DNA of 21,099 bases. Origin: SZUA-430 sp044375275. GTDB taxonomy: Bacteria > Pseudomonadota > Alphaproteobacteria > Micropepsales > Micropepsaceae. Positions 7,467-14,911 of the stretch are shown here, piece after piece. The position numbers and the translations under genes are program-made. Each line of letters opens with the position of its first letter. The stretch's first letter is position 1. The stretch is from assembly GCA_044375275.1 (NCBI GenBank), contig JBILMZ010000030.1:1-21099 (forward strand), given 5' to 3'. The notes below the pieces were generated by a model. The model worked only from the letters and a program-made list of their open reading frames with translations, did not search any database and had not been told where the DNA came from.

Positions 7467-9707
7467 ATGGGAAATATCGCGTCACCGGAACAAATGCCAT
7501 CAAAGGCTCTGGGCAGCCGTCATCTCAGCCGCCTGGTGGAGGTGATTTTTCCGGTTGTAACCGCCGCAATCTTCACGGCCGCCGCCCTGCTCTTCTGGGT
7601 ACAGCCCATGTTCGGCAAACTGGTTCTCCCTCTTTTGGGCGGCACGCCAGCCGTCTGGGCCGCCACACTTCTTTTCTTTCAGACAGCCTTGCTCGCCGGC
7701 TACCTCTATGCCCATGCCTTGGGACGATATCTCCCCCTGAAAGCACAGATTGCCGTCCACGCCGGCGTCCTTGTGTTGGCAGCGATGATGCTCCCGGTAG
7801 GGATCCCGGCTGGCACCGAGCCTCCGGCAAGCGAAATGCCGGTCTTCTGGCTGTTTGGCCTGTTCACGCTCACGATCGGCGCTCCGTACACGGCCGTTGC
7901 CGCGACGTCCCCCCTGCTTCAGCGCTGGTTCTCAATGTCGGGGCATCCGGCTGCCGCAAACCCCTACCAGCTCTACGTGGCAAGCAACGCCGGCAGCCTG
8001 ATCGGCCTGCTTGGCTATCCCCTGGTCATCGAACCCATGGCCGGCGCTACCTTCCAGACCATCCTTTGGTCCGCGGGCTTCGTCTTCATGATGCTGCTGA
8101 TCGGCCTGTCCGCACTGGGGCTTCAGGCAAGCTCAAGCACGGTGACCGCCCGCGAAATCGACACTTCACCCGCGATTTCGTGGTTCGAGCGCTTCCGCTG
8201 GGTTGCACTATCTTTCGTGCCGTCCAGCCTGCTTCTGGGCGTGACCACGCACATCACGACAGACATCGCCGCCATGCCCCTGCTCTGGGCATTCCCGCTG
8301 GCCCTGTACCTTGTCACCTTCATCATCGCCTTTGCTGACCGCCCACTGGTTCCAAGGCCGATCCTGCTGAAGGCAGAGGCGCTATCCCTCGCCATCCTGG
8401 CAGCAATGATGTGGTTCGACGGCTCCAACGCGGCAGGCCTCACGATCAGTCTGATCGCCTTTTTTGTCGTCGCCCTCGCTCGCCACAGCGAACTGGTCCT
8501 TGTGAAACCGCCAGTCCAGAAACTGACGGAATTTTATCTCTGGATGTCAGCTGGCGGCGCGCTTGGCGGCATCTTCAACGCCATCGTTGCGCCCATGTCC
8601 TTTGACCGGATCACGGAGTACCCGCTGACGCTCGTCGCTGCGGGCTTCACGCGCCTGCTTCTTGTTCCGGCGGCAGAACGCTGGAAGCTGAACGCCCTGG
8701 ACTTCGCGCTGCTCGCCTTCGCCATCGTGGCTGCCATCGCAATGCGCCTGTCCGGCACCGACGCGGACAGCATTCCGCTTCCGGTTGTCGTGGTGGTCAT
8801 CACGGCCCTCGCACTGGCCGTCTACCACTTCCAGGACAATGCCTGGCGCTTCGCGCTTGGGCTGACCGCGATGCTGATCCTCCTGCACGGAAAGCATGAC
8901 AGCACGACGCTCACCGAAGTACGCAGCTTCTTCGGCGCCTACCGCCTCTATGAGCGCCCGGAAACAGGACACTTGATCCTGTCCCATGGCACGACCATCC
9001 ACGGCGCGCAGTCGCTCGCTGAACAGCGCCCCTCGCCGCTGACCTACTATGCAGCCGAAGGCCCGCTTGGACAGGCAATCCAGGCTCTGCAGCCGCTCAG
9101 GAACAGCCTGAGATACGGCGTTGTTGGCATGGGTGCTGGCGCATCGGCCTGCTTCTCGCGCGACACCGACCTCTGGACATTCTACGAGATTGACCCGCTC
9201 GTCGTGCGGCTGGCGCGGGACCATGGCGCATTCAGGTTCCTGGGCGCCTGCACGCCAAAAGCACGCATCGTCACCGGAGACGCGCGCCTGTCACTCGGAC
9301 GCGAGGCTGACGGCGCGTTTGACATCCTGATCCTCGATGCTTTCAGCTCGGACTCGATCCCGACCCACCTGATGACACGCGAAGCCCTGCAGCTCGCGCG
9401 CACCAAGCTGGCACCCGGCGGTGTCATCCTGTTCAATATCTCGAACCGCTACCTGCGCCTTGAGCCGGTCGTTGCCAACACCGCACGCGCTGCGGGCTTG
9501 AGCGGCATCACGCAAACGTTCCACGTCAACGCGGAACAGTCCGCGCGCATGGTGACATCGTCGCAATGGATCGCCCTCTCACCGCATGCCGAGCCCCTCG
9601 CCCGCATTGCGGAAACGGGCAACTGGCGCGCCTTGCGTCCGGACACGCAGGCAACAGTCTGGACCGATGACTACTCCAGCCTGCTCGGCGTGATCGCCGT
9701 CAGGTAG
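7467..9707 (+). CDS. Integral membrane protein fused to a spermidine-synthase-like methyltransferase domain
   Basis: Two-part protein of 746 aa. Residues about 25-475 hold roughly a dozen hydrophobic segments. One conserved-looking stretch runs around LFWVQPMFGKLVLPLLGG (42-59), another around PYQLYVASNAGSLIGL (166-181). The C-terminal part (about 485-746) is a Rossmann methyltransferase of the spermidine synthase type: GVVGMGAGA at 551-559 as nucleotide-binding loop, acidic YEID at 573-576, GDAR at 604-607 and LDAFSSDSIP at 623-632. The DxxDP-like polyamine-site motif of SpeE is replaced by DAFSSDSIP, so putrescine aminopropylation is doubtful. Such fusions are usually annotated as fused MFS/spermidine synthase, and the true substrate is unknown to me. 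It ends three bases from the convergent purT stop, with no partner gene beside it. Confidence 0.85.
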   Translation: MGNIASPEQMPSKALGSRHLSRLVEVIFPVVTAAIFTAAALLFWVQPMFGKLVLPLLGGTPAVWAATLLFFQTALLAGYLYAHALGRYLPLKAQIAVHAGVLVLAAMMLPVGIPAGTEPPASEMPVFWLFGLFTLTIGAPYTAVAATSPLLQRWFSMSGHPAAANPYQLYVASNAGSLIGLLGYPLVIEPMAGATFQTILWSAGFVFMMLLIGLSALGLQASSSTVTAREIDTSPAISWFERFRWVALSFVPSSLLLGVTTHITTDIAAMPLLWAFPLALYLVTFIIAFADRPLVPRPILLKAEALSLAILAAMMWFDGSNAAGLTISLIAFFVVALARHSELVLVKPPVQKLTEFYLWMSAGGALGGIFNAIVAPMSFDRITEYPLTLVAAGFTRLLLVPAAERWKLNALDFALLAFAIVAAIAMRLSGTDADSIPLPVVVVVITALALAVYHFQDNAWRFALGLTAMLILLHGKHDSTTLTEVRSFFGAYRLYERPETGHLILSHGTTIHGAQSLAEQRPSPLTYYAAEGPLGQAIQALQPLRNSLRYGVVGMGAGASACFSRDTDLWTFYEIDPLVVRLARDHGAFRFLGACTPKARIVTGDARLSLGREADGAFDILILDAFSSDSIPTHLMTREALQLARTKLAPGGVILFNISNRYLRLEPVVANTARAAGLSGITQTFHVNAEQSARMVTSSQWIALSPHAEPLARIAETGNWRALRPDTQATVWTDDYSSLLGVIAVR

Positions 9708-9710
9708 GCT

Positions 9711-10892
9711 TCACCCCGGCTTGACGAGGCTGGCTGACTTCTTTGCCTGTGCGCGGGCCGTGTCCGTATCGGACGCCCGCGCGACAACCACGCCCATGCG
9801 CCTCTTCTTGAAGGCCTCCGGTTTCCCAAACAGCCGCAGCTCCGTTCCCGGAACGGCAAGCGCCGCATCAACGCCGTCAAACGAAATGCCTTTGGCTTCA
9901 ACGCCACCATAGATGACAGCGCTCGCTCCCGGCGTCCTCAGGCTGGTGTCGACCGGCAACCCAAGGATCGCGCGCGCATGCAGCGCAAACTCGCTCTGGT
10001 GCTGGGTTGCAAGCGTCACGAGGCCAGTGTCATGCGGGCGGGGGCTGACTTCGGAAAACCAGACGTCATCACCCTTCACGAACAGCTCAACCCCGAAAAT
10101 GCCGGTACCACCCAGCGCATCCGTGATCTTCCTCGCCATGTCCTGCGAACGTTCAAGCGCCAGCGCGCTCATCGGCTGCGGCTGCCAGGATTCCACATAG
10201 TCACCATCGACCTGCACGTGCCCGATGGGCGCGCAGAACGATGTACCGCCCGCATGGCGAACGGTCAGCAGGGTGATCTCGAAATCGAACTTGATCTCGG
10301 ACTCGACGATGATCCGCGCCTGTTTCACGCGCCCGGCCGACATCGCATAGTCCCATGCCGTCGCAACACCGCCGGCATCCTTGATCCGGCTTTGCCCCTT
10401 GCCGGACGACGACATGACAGGCTTGACGAAGCACGGATACCCGATGCCGCCATCAATCGCCGCCTGAAGTTCTTCAAGGGAGGAGCAGAAAGCGTAGCGC
10501 GACGTCGCAAGGCCACACGTTTCGGCGGCAAGCCTGCGGATACGCTCACGATTCATGGTGATATGCGCCGCATTCGCTGTCGGAATGACTCGCGCCAGCC
10601 CCTCAGCCTCGATGCTGACAAGTTCGTCCGTCGCAATGGCCTCGATTTCGGGAACCACCAGGTCGGGTCGTTCCTTCAGCACAAGCTCCCTCACCGCCCG
10701 CCCGTCTGTCATGTCGATCACATGCGAGCGATGCGCCACCTGGTGCCCCGGCGCATTTGCATAGCGGTCAACAGCGATGACCTCGACACCAAGCCGCTGC
10801 AGCTCAATGACGACTTCCTTCCCCAATTCGCCCGCCCCGAGCATCATGACCTTGAAGGCCGAGGGAGAAAGCGGTGTTCCGATGCGCGTCAT
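9711..10892 (-). CDS. purT: Formate-dependent phosphoribosylglycinamide formyltransferase
   Basis: ATP-grasp enzyme of 393 aa that formylates GAR with formate and ATP, an alternative to folate-dependent PurN in purine synthesis. It aligns by eye with E. coli PurT along its whole length: MMLGAGELGKEV (16-27), VDRYANAPGHQVAHRSHVIDM (41-61), PEIEAIATDEL (81-91), the ATP-grasp loop VKPVMSSSGKGQ (156-167), later KFDFEITLLTV and SEVSPRPHDTG. The frame extends nine codons upstream to a GTG at 10919, but the ATG at 10892 fits the family start and has AGGA seven bases before it. It is followed tail to tail by the 7467 gene. A hairpin and a candidate promoter separate it from ilvC, so it is probably its own unit. 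Confidence 0.97.
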   Translation of the reverse strand: MTRIGTPLSPSAFKVMMLGAGELGKEVVIELQRLGVEVIAVDRYANAPGHQVAHRSHVIDMTDGRAVRELVLKERPDLVVPEIEAIATDELVSIEAEGLARVIPTANAAHITMNRERIRRLAAETCGLATSRYAFCSSLEELQAAIDGGIGYPCFVKPVMSSSGKGQSRIKDAGGVATAWDYAMSAGRVKQARIIVESEIKFDFEITLLTVRHAGGTSFCAPIGHVQVDGDYVESWQPQPMSALALERSQDMARKITDALGGTGIFGVELFVKGDDVWFSEVSPRPHDTGLVTLATQHQSEFALHARAILGLPVDTSLRTPGASAVIYGGVEAKGISFDGVDAALAVPGTELRLFGKPEAFKKRRMGVVVARASDTDTARAQAKKSASLVKPG

Positions 10893-10912
10893 GGGGTTTT
10901 CCTGCAGGAGCA

Positions 10913-10941
10913 ATTTCACTGGCAGGAAGAAGAATTGTCAC
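10913..10941 (-). promoter_or_regulatory. Candidate purT promoter
   Basis: GTGACA (10936-10941) and TGAAAT (10913-10918) are separated by 17 bases and lie just upstream of the purT ATG. They match sigma70 consensus at five of six and four of six positions. The -35 begins at the edge of the ilvC hairpin. Inferred only from pattern. Confidence 0.35.
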
Positions 10942-10969
10942 CTGCCGGCGCGCAGGGCAAGCCGGCAGG
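10941..10969 (-). terminator. Hairpin downstream of ilvC, probable terminator
   Basis: Perfect 9-bp inverted repeat CCTGCCGGC / GCCGGCAGG with an 11-base loop, 45 bases after the ilvC stop. The minus-strand RNA continues with TGACAATTCTTCTT, a U-rich but interrupted tail. A second weaker hairpin (CAGCC/GGCTG) precedes it near 10979-10995. It most likely ends the ilvBNC message before purT. Confidence 0.5.
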
Positions 10970-11014
10970 GAAGTTAGTCACAGCCCGTTGGAGGCTGCCC
11001 GAGCGGAAACCCCC

Positions 11015-12031
11015 TCAGTTCTTTTCCTGGTCCACCAGCTTGTTCTTCGTGATCCATGGCATCATGCCGCGAAGCTTGCGGCCGACATCTTCGATCGGAT
11101 GCTGGGCGTTGTTCGCACGCGTCGCCTTGAAGCTCGCCTGCCCGGCCTTGTTCTCGAGCACCCAGTCGCGCGCGAAGCGGCCGGACTGGATGTCCTTCAG
11201 CACCTTGCGCATTTCTTCCTTGGTCTGCTCGGTGATGATGCGCGGCCCCGTCACGTACTCGCCATACTCGGCCGTGTTCGAGATCGAGTAGTTCATGTTC
11301 GCGATGCCGCCTTCATAGATCAGGTCGACGATGAGCTTCACCTCGTGCAGGCATTCGAAATAGGCCATCTCCGGCGCATATCCCGCTTCCACCAGCGTCT
11401 CGAAGCCACCGCGGATGAGCTCGACAAGGCCACCGCACAAGACGACCTGCTCGCCGAACAGGTCCGTTTCACACTCTTCACGGAACGAGGTTTCGATGAT
11501 GCCCGAACGGCCACCGCCAATGGCGCTCGCATAGGACAACCCGATGTCATGTGCATTGCCGGTTGCGTTCTGGTGAATGGCAATGAGGCAGGGAACACCG
11601 CCGCCCTTCTGGTACTCCGAGCGCACCGTATGTCCCGGGCCCTTTGGTGCCACCATGAGAATGTCGAGATCGGCGCGCGGCTCGATCAGCTTGAAATGCA
11701 CGTTGAAGCCGTGAGCGAACAGCAGCGCTGCGCCTTGCTTCATGTTCTTGTGCAGGCTGTCACGATAGATGTCGGCCTGGAGTTCATCGGGCGTCACCAT
11801 CATCATGACATCGGCCCACTTCGCAGCGTCGGCCACATCCATGACCTTGAAGCCCATGGCTTCGGCCTTCTTGGCAGAAGCGCCGGGACGCAGGGCCGCA
11901 ACGACTTCCTTCGCGCCTGAATCCCGCAGGTTCAGCGCATGCGCGTGCCCCTGGCTGCCAAAGCCGATAATCGCGACTTTCTTGCCCTTGATGAGCCCGA
12001 CATTCGCGTCGCTGTCATAGTACACACGCAT
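11015..12031 (-). CDS. ilvC: Ketol-acid reductoisomerase (NADP+), class I
   Basis: Converts acetolactate or acetohydroxybutyrate to the dihydroxy acids of the valine/leucine/isoleucine pathway using Mg2+ and NADPH. The protein is 338 aa, the class I length. The N-terminal Rossmann domain has GFGSQGHAHALNLRDSG at 23-39. The knotted C-terminal domain carries the expected catalytic set: H107, D190, E194, E226, E230 and S251. Arg48 and Ser52 in the cofactor loop LRPGAS agree with NADPH preference. The ATG at 12031 has GGAG seven bases upstream. It is the last gene of ilvB-ilvN-ilvC; the ilvN stop is 59 bases upstream with no terminator between, and a strong hairpin follows at 10941-10969. Confidence 0.98.
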   Translation of the reverse strand: MRVYYDSDANVGLIKGKKVAIIGFGSQGHAHALNLRDSGAKEVVAALRPGASAKKAEAMGFKVMDVADAAKWADVMMMVTPDELQADIYRDSLHKNMKQGAALLFAHGFNVHFKLIEPRADLDILMVAPKGPGHTVRSEYQKGGGVPCLIAIHQNATGNAHDIGLSYASAIGGGRSGIIETSFREECETDLFGEQVVLCGGLVELIRGGFETLVEAGYAPEMAYFECLHEVKLIVDLIYEGGIANMNYSISNTAEYGEYVTGPRIITEQTKEEMRKVLKDIQSGRFARDWVLENKAGQASFKATRANNAQHPIEDVGRKLRGMMPWITKNKLVDQEKN

Positions 12032-12090
12032 TTCAAATCTCCATCATTCACATATTTTGGAAGCCGGAACTCACTCCCGACTCCATTTTC

Positions 12091-12648
12091 CTACATGGCT
12101 TCGGCGCCGCGACTGATCGCAACGACGCCTGTGCGCGACACTTCGACAAGACCCAGTGGCTTCATGAGATCGACAAAAGCATCAAGCTTCTGTGCGCTGC
12201 CGGTGACCTCGAACACGAAACTCGAATGCGTCGTATCGATCACGCGGGCGCGAAACGCATCGGAGAGCCGCAAGGCCTCGACGCGCTTCTCGCCGGTCCC
12301 CGCCACCTTCACGAGCGCAAGCTCACGCTCGATTCCCGGATGCTCCGCCGTCAGGTCAAAAACCTTGTGCACGGGCACGAGACGCTCAAGCTGGTGCCGG
12401 ATCTGCACAAGCACTTCGGGTGTCCCGGACGTGACGATGGTGATCCGCGACGTGTGGTCAAGATGGTCGACTTCGGCAACGGTCAGGCTTTCAATATTGT
12501 AGCCACGCCCCGAGAACAGGCCGATCACGCGCGCGAGGACTCCCGCTTCGTTGTCCACGAGGACGCAGAATGTCGTTCGGATCTCGCGGCTTTTCCCGTC
12601 AACGAGAAAATAGGCCGACTTCGGCTGGTCCTTGCCTGGTCCGCTCAT
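12091..12648 (-). CDS. ilvN: Acetolactate synthase small (regulatory) subunit
   Basis: Regulatory subunit that activates the large subunit and confers valine feedback inhibition. From the ATG at 12648 it is 185 aa, with an N-terminal ACT domain (about 24-100) marked by NEAGVLARVIGLFSGRGYNI at 33-52, then the C-terminal small-subunit domain. The frame is open 34 codons further upstream, overlapping ilvB, but that extension is basic and unlike the family. The ATG at 12648 is preceded by AAGGA at ten bases and gives a normal length. It lies 49 bases after ilvB. Some annotations call this gene ilvH. Confidence 0.95.
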   Translation of the reverse strand: MSGPGKDQPKSAYFLVDGKSREIRTTFCVLVDNEAGVLARVIGLFSGRGYNIESLTVAEVDHLDHTSRITIVTSGTPEVLVQIRHQLERLVPVHKVFDLTAEHPGIERELALVKVAGTGEKRVEALRLSDAFRARVIDTTHSSFVFEVTGSAQKLDAFVDLMKPLGLVEVSRTGVVAISRGAEAM

Positions 12649-12697
12649 GACTGGATAATCCTTTTGCGATTGTCGTCGCGGTTCGTTTCCATGATGT

Positions 12698-14467
12698 CTA
12701 CACCAGCACCTTTCCTGCTTCGCTGACCTTCGCGTCGTCCTGCGTATCATTGAGAATCATCTCGTTGTGCGCAGCGCCCGAAGGAATCATCGGATAGCAA
12801 TTCTCGGTCTGATCCACGACACAATCAAACAGGACTGGCCGGTTCACATTGATCATTTCCTTGATTTTCTCATCAAGCTCGGCAGGTTTGGTCGCCCTGA
12901 TGCCGACCACGCCATAGGCCTCGGCCAGCTTCACGAAATCAGGCAGGGCTTCCGAATAGGAATGGGAGTACCGCCCGCCATGCAGCAATTGCTGCCACTG
13001 GCGCACCATGCCCATGTACTGGTTGTTGATGATGAAAATCTTGATGGGCAGGTCGAACTGCACGGCCGTCGAGAGTTCCTGCATGACCATCTGCACGCTG
13101 GCCTCGCCCGCAATGTCGATCACGAGGGAGTCACGATGCGCCACCTGGATGCCCACGGCAGCCGGCAGGCCATAACCCATCGTGCCAAGGCCACCCGATG
13201 TCATCCAGCGGTTCGGCTCTTCGAAACGGTAATACTGCGCCGCCCACATCTGGTGCTGCCCCACTTCGGTGGAGATATAGGTCGTGCGCCCCTTCGTCAG
13301 TTCGTAGAGGCGCTCGATCGCATATTGCGGCTTGATGACGTCGTTGGAAGGCTTGTACGAGAGGCACTTGCGCGCCCGCCATTCATCAATCTGCTTCTTC
13401 CACCCGGCCAGCGCAGCGTTGTCGACGCGGAATTGTCGCGCGCGCCAGAGCCGGATCATGTCGTCCAGCACATGCGCCACGTCACCAACAATGCCGACGT
13501 CAGACCGCACGGTCTTGTTGATTGACGAGGGGTCGATGTCGATATGGATCTTCTTCGAGTTGGGCGAGAACGCATCAAGCCGCCCCGTCACGCGGTCATC
13601 GAAGCGCGCACCAACCGCGATCATCAGGTCGCAGTCATGCATCGCAAGATTTGCTTCATAGGTTCCATGCATGCCGAGCATGCCCAGCCACTGCGGATCC
13701 GAGGCCGGATAAGCACCCAGTCCCATCAGTGTCGAGGTGATCGGATAGCCCGTCATCCGCACGAACTCGCGCAGCAGGTGCGACGCCAGCTTCCCCGAGT
13801 TGATGACGCCACCACCCGTATAGAAAATCGGCTTCTTCGCCGCCGCGATGAGTTCAAGCGCCTGCTCGATCTTCTTCAGGTCACCCTTGAGACGCGGCTG
13901 GTAGGTGCGATGCCGGATATTCGACGGACCGACATAAGGAGCACGCCGGAACTGCACATCCTTCGGAATGTCGATGAGGACAGGCCCCGGACGCCCCGTC
14001 GTCGCAATGTAGAAAGCCTCATGCAGGATGCGCGGCAGGTCCTTCACGTCACGAACGAGCACGTTGTGCTTCGTGCAGGGGCGCGTGATGCCGACCGTGT
14101 CGGCTTCCTGGAAAGCATCCGTGCCGATGAGGTGGGTTGGCACCTGTCCCGTGATACAGATGAGTGGAATCGAATCCATCAGAGCATCGGTCAATCCTGT
14201 CACCGCATTGGTGGCGCCGGGACCGGACGTCACCAGCAGCACGCCGGGCTTGCCCGTCGAACGCGCATAGCCTTCGGCCGCATGCGCGGCACCCTGCTCA
14301 TGGCGAACAAGGATGTGCTGGATCTCGTTGTCCTGGAACAGGGCGTCGTAGATGGGCAGCACCGCACCGCCGGGATACCCGAAAATGTGGTGAACGCCGT
14401 GATCCTTGAGCGCCCGAACAACGATTTCGGCGCCGGTCGGATCCTGCTGTGCTGTCGTCAAACTCAT
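12698..14467 (-). CDS. ilvB: Acetolactate synthase large (catalytic) subunit
   Basis: ThDP-, FAD- and Mg2+-dependent enzyme that condenses two pyruvates, or pyruvate and 2-oxobutyrate, as the first common step of branched-chain amino acid synthesis. The protein is 589 aa from the ATG at 14467. The catalytic Glu is E57 in RHEQGAAHAAEGYA, and IFGYPGGAVLPIYDAL (28-43) and SGPGATNAVTGL (81-92) are typical. The ThDP-binding region reads DIAGEASVQM followed by NNQYMGMVRQWQ, the alphaproteobacterial form of GDGSF. The frame continues five codons upstream to a GTG inside the leader, but the ATG has AGGGA close by and is preferred. A 5' attenuator controls the gene. Some annotations call it ilvI. Confidence 0.97.
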   Translation of the reverse strand: MSLTTAQQDPTGAEIVVRALKDHGVHHIFGYPGGAVLPIYDALFQDNEIQHILVRHEQGAAHAAEGYARSTGKPGVLLVTSGPGATNAVTGLTDALMDSIPLICITGQVPTHLIGTDAFQEADTVGITRPCTKHNVLVRDVKDLPRILHEAFYIATTGRPGPVLIDIPKDVQFRRAPYVGPSNIRHRTYQPRLKGDLKKIEQALELIAAAKKPIFYTGGGVINSGKLASHLLREFVRMTGYPITSTLMGLGAYPASDPQWLGMLGMHGTYEANLAMHDCDLMIAVGARFDDRVTGRLDAFSPNSKKIHIDIDPSSINKTVRSDVGIVGDVAHVLDDMIRLWRARQFRVDNAALAGWKKQIDEWRARKCLSYKPSNDVIKPQYAIERLYELTKGRTTYISTEVGQHQMWAAQYYRFEEPNRWMTSGGLGTMGYGLPAAVGIQVAHRDSLVIDIAGEASVQMVMQELSTAVQFDLPIKIFIINNQYMGMVRQWQQLLHGGRYSHSYSEALPDFVKLAEAYGVVGIRATKPAELDEKIKEMINVNRPVLFDCVVDQTENCYPMIPSGAAHNEMILNDTQDDAKVSEAGKVLV

Positions 14468-14484
14468 CGTCCCTGCTCTCACGC

Positions 14485-14508
14485 AAAAGAAAAGGCCCCG
14501 TCGGGGCC
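14485..14508 (-). terminator. Attenuator terminator in the ilvB leader
   Basis: On the minus strand, GGCCCC, loop GAC, GGGGCC is followed directly by TTTTCTTTT. This is a compact intrinsic terminator 17 bases upstream of the ilvB ATG. Placed before rather than after the gene, it can only act as an attenuator. Confidence 0.88.
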
Positions 14509-14542
14509 CTCGAATACGCCGCTTTTTCCTAAAGACCCGTGA

Positions 14543-14593
14543 TCAGGTCCAGGAGCCAGCGGCACAGCCAATTACAAGCACAAAATTCCACAT
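14543..14593 (-). CDS. ilvB leader peptide, 16 aa, with Val-Leu-Val-Ile control codons
   Basis: The ORF encodes MWNFVLVIGCAAGSWT followed by TGA. The codons GTG CTT GTA ATT at positions 5-8 give Val-Leu-Val-Ile in a row, exactly the end products of the pathway encoded downstream. A GGAAA lies about ten bases upstream of the ATG. The stop falls in the pause-hairpin loop of the attenuator, as in enterobacterial ilv and leu leaders. Its role is to sense charged branched-chain tRNAs by ribosome stalling; the peptide itself probably has no function. A CtrA- or Lrp-type control in addition cannot be judged from sequence. Confidence 0.85.
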   Translation of the reverse strand: MWNFVLVIGCAAGSWT

Positions 14594-14624
14594 AAGGTCA
14601 GTTTCCAGCAACAATATTACCAAA

Positions 14625-14653
14625 TCCCTACCGGTTCTGCTGCACTGCGTCAA
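14625..14653 (-). promoter_or_regulatory. Candidate ilvB promoter
   Basis: TTGACG (14648-14653) is a five-of-six match to the -35 box. Seventeen bases downstream is TAGGGA (14625-14630), a poor -10. Transcription would start near 14615-14618, about 25 bases before the leader-peptide ATG. The position is right for the attenuator; the -10 is the weak part. Confidence 0.45.
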
Positions 14654-14673
14654 GCCCTGCTGCATTCTTTACT

Positions 14674-14693
14674 TGCCATAACACGTTATGGCA
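14674..14693 (+). promoter_or_regulatory. Palindromic operator of the vapBC pair
   Basis: TGCCATAACACGTTATGGCA is a perfect inverted repeat with 9-bp arms around AC, ending 11 bases before the antitoxin ATG. Ribbon-helix-helix antitoxins bind such palindromes to autoregulate their operon, so it is the likely VapB/VapBC operator. It lies 20 bases upstream of the divergent ilvB -35 box, so binding could also affect ilvB. Confidence 0.7.
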
Positions 14694-14704
14694 TAGGTTA
14701 CGGC

Positions 14705-14911
14705 ATGGAAAGCGAAACCCGCAAGATCACCGTTCACATCCCGGCCGACCTTCTCGAGGCAGCCCAAGCCGAAACCGGCCAGGGCGTGACAGAGACCGTG
14801 CGCCAGGGGCTCGAACTGCTGAAGCGCGCACACGCCTATCGCCAGCTCCGCGAGATGCGCGGAAAATTCAAGTTCGACATAACGGCAGACGAACTGCGCG
14901 GTGATGACTGA
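14705..14911 (+). CDS. vapB: VapB-type ribbon-helix-helix antitoxin
   Basis: A 68-aa protein with the fold order of an RHH antitoxin: a short strand RKITVHIP (6-13), helix DLLEAAQAETG (15-25), a turn, then helix TETVRQGLELLKRA (29-42). The C-terminal tail (about 50-68), with KFKFDITADELRGDD, is charged and is expected to wrap the toxin and block its active site. The strand pairs in a dimer and contacts the operator found just upstream. The ATG follows AGG at about eight bases. The stop and the toxin ATG share one base (TGATG), a tight translational coupling typical of toxin-antitoxin operons. The symbol is a class name; the exact antitoxin family was not searched. Confidence 0.82.
   Translation: MESETRKITVHIPADLLEAAQAETGQGVTETVRQGLELLKRAHAYRQLREMRGKFKFDITADELRGDD

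Larger units (their letters stand above)
14485..14593 (-). promoter_or_regulatory. ilvB transcription attenuator (leader RNA)
   Basis: The minus-strand leader holds a complete set of competing structures. GACC (14546-14549, at the end of the leader ORF) pairs with GGTC (14534-14537) as the pause hairpin. GGGTC (14534-14538) pairs with GGCCC in the 5' arm of the terminator as the antiterminator, with one G-U pair. GGCCCC/GGGGCC is the terminator. A ribosome stalled on Val/Leu/Ile codons would cover the pause-hairpin arm and favour the antiterminator. Pairings were found by eye without energy calculation. Confidence 0.75.

Noticed and set aside
7430..8338. 302-codon plus-strand frame at the start of the membrane methyltransferase
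   Set aside because: Shifted frame of the same region; its product is Arg/Pro/His-rich, while the other frame gives clean membrane segments and motifs.
9978..11291. Long open frame (437 codons) on the plus strand across purT and the ilvC 3' end
   Set aside because: It lies antisense to two unmistakable enzymes, and its product is His/Arg-rich low-complexity text of the kind produced by antisense frames of GC-rich genes.
12645..12695. 15-codon mini-ORF between ilvB and ilvN whose stop overlaps the ilvN ATG
   Set aside because: It lacks regulatory codons and a clear Shine-Dalgarno; probably chance, though coupling cannot be excluded.
12649..12750. 34-codon N-terminal extension of ilvN overlapping ilvB
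   Set aside because: Basic, unlike IlvN/IlvH N-termini; an ATG with AAGGA at 12648 gives the normal length.
13544..14542. 332-codon plus-strand frame opposite ilvB
   Set aside because: Antisense to ilvB and its attenuator; composition is that of an antisense shadow with no domain.
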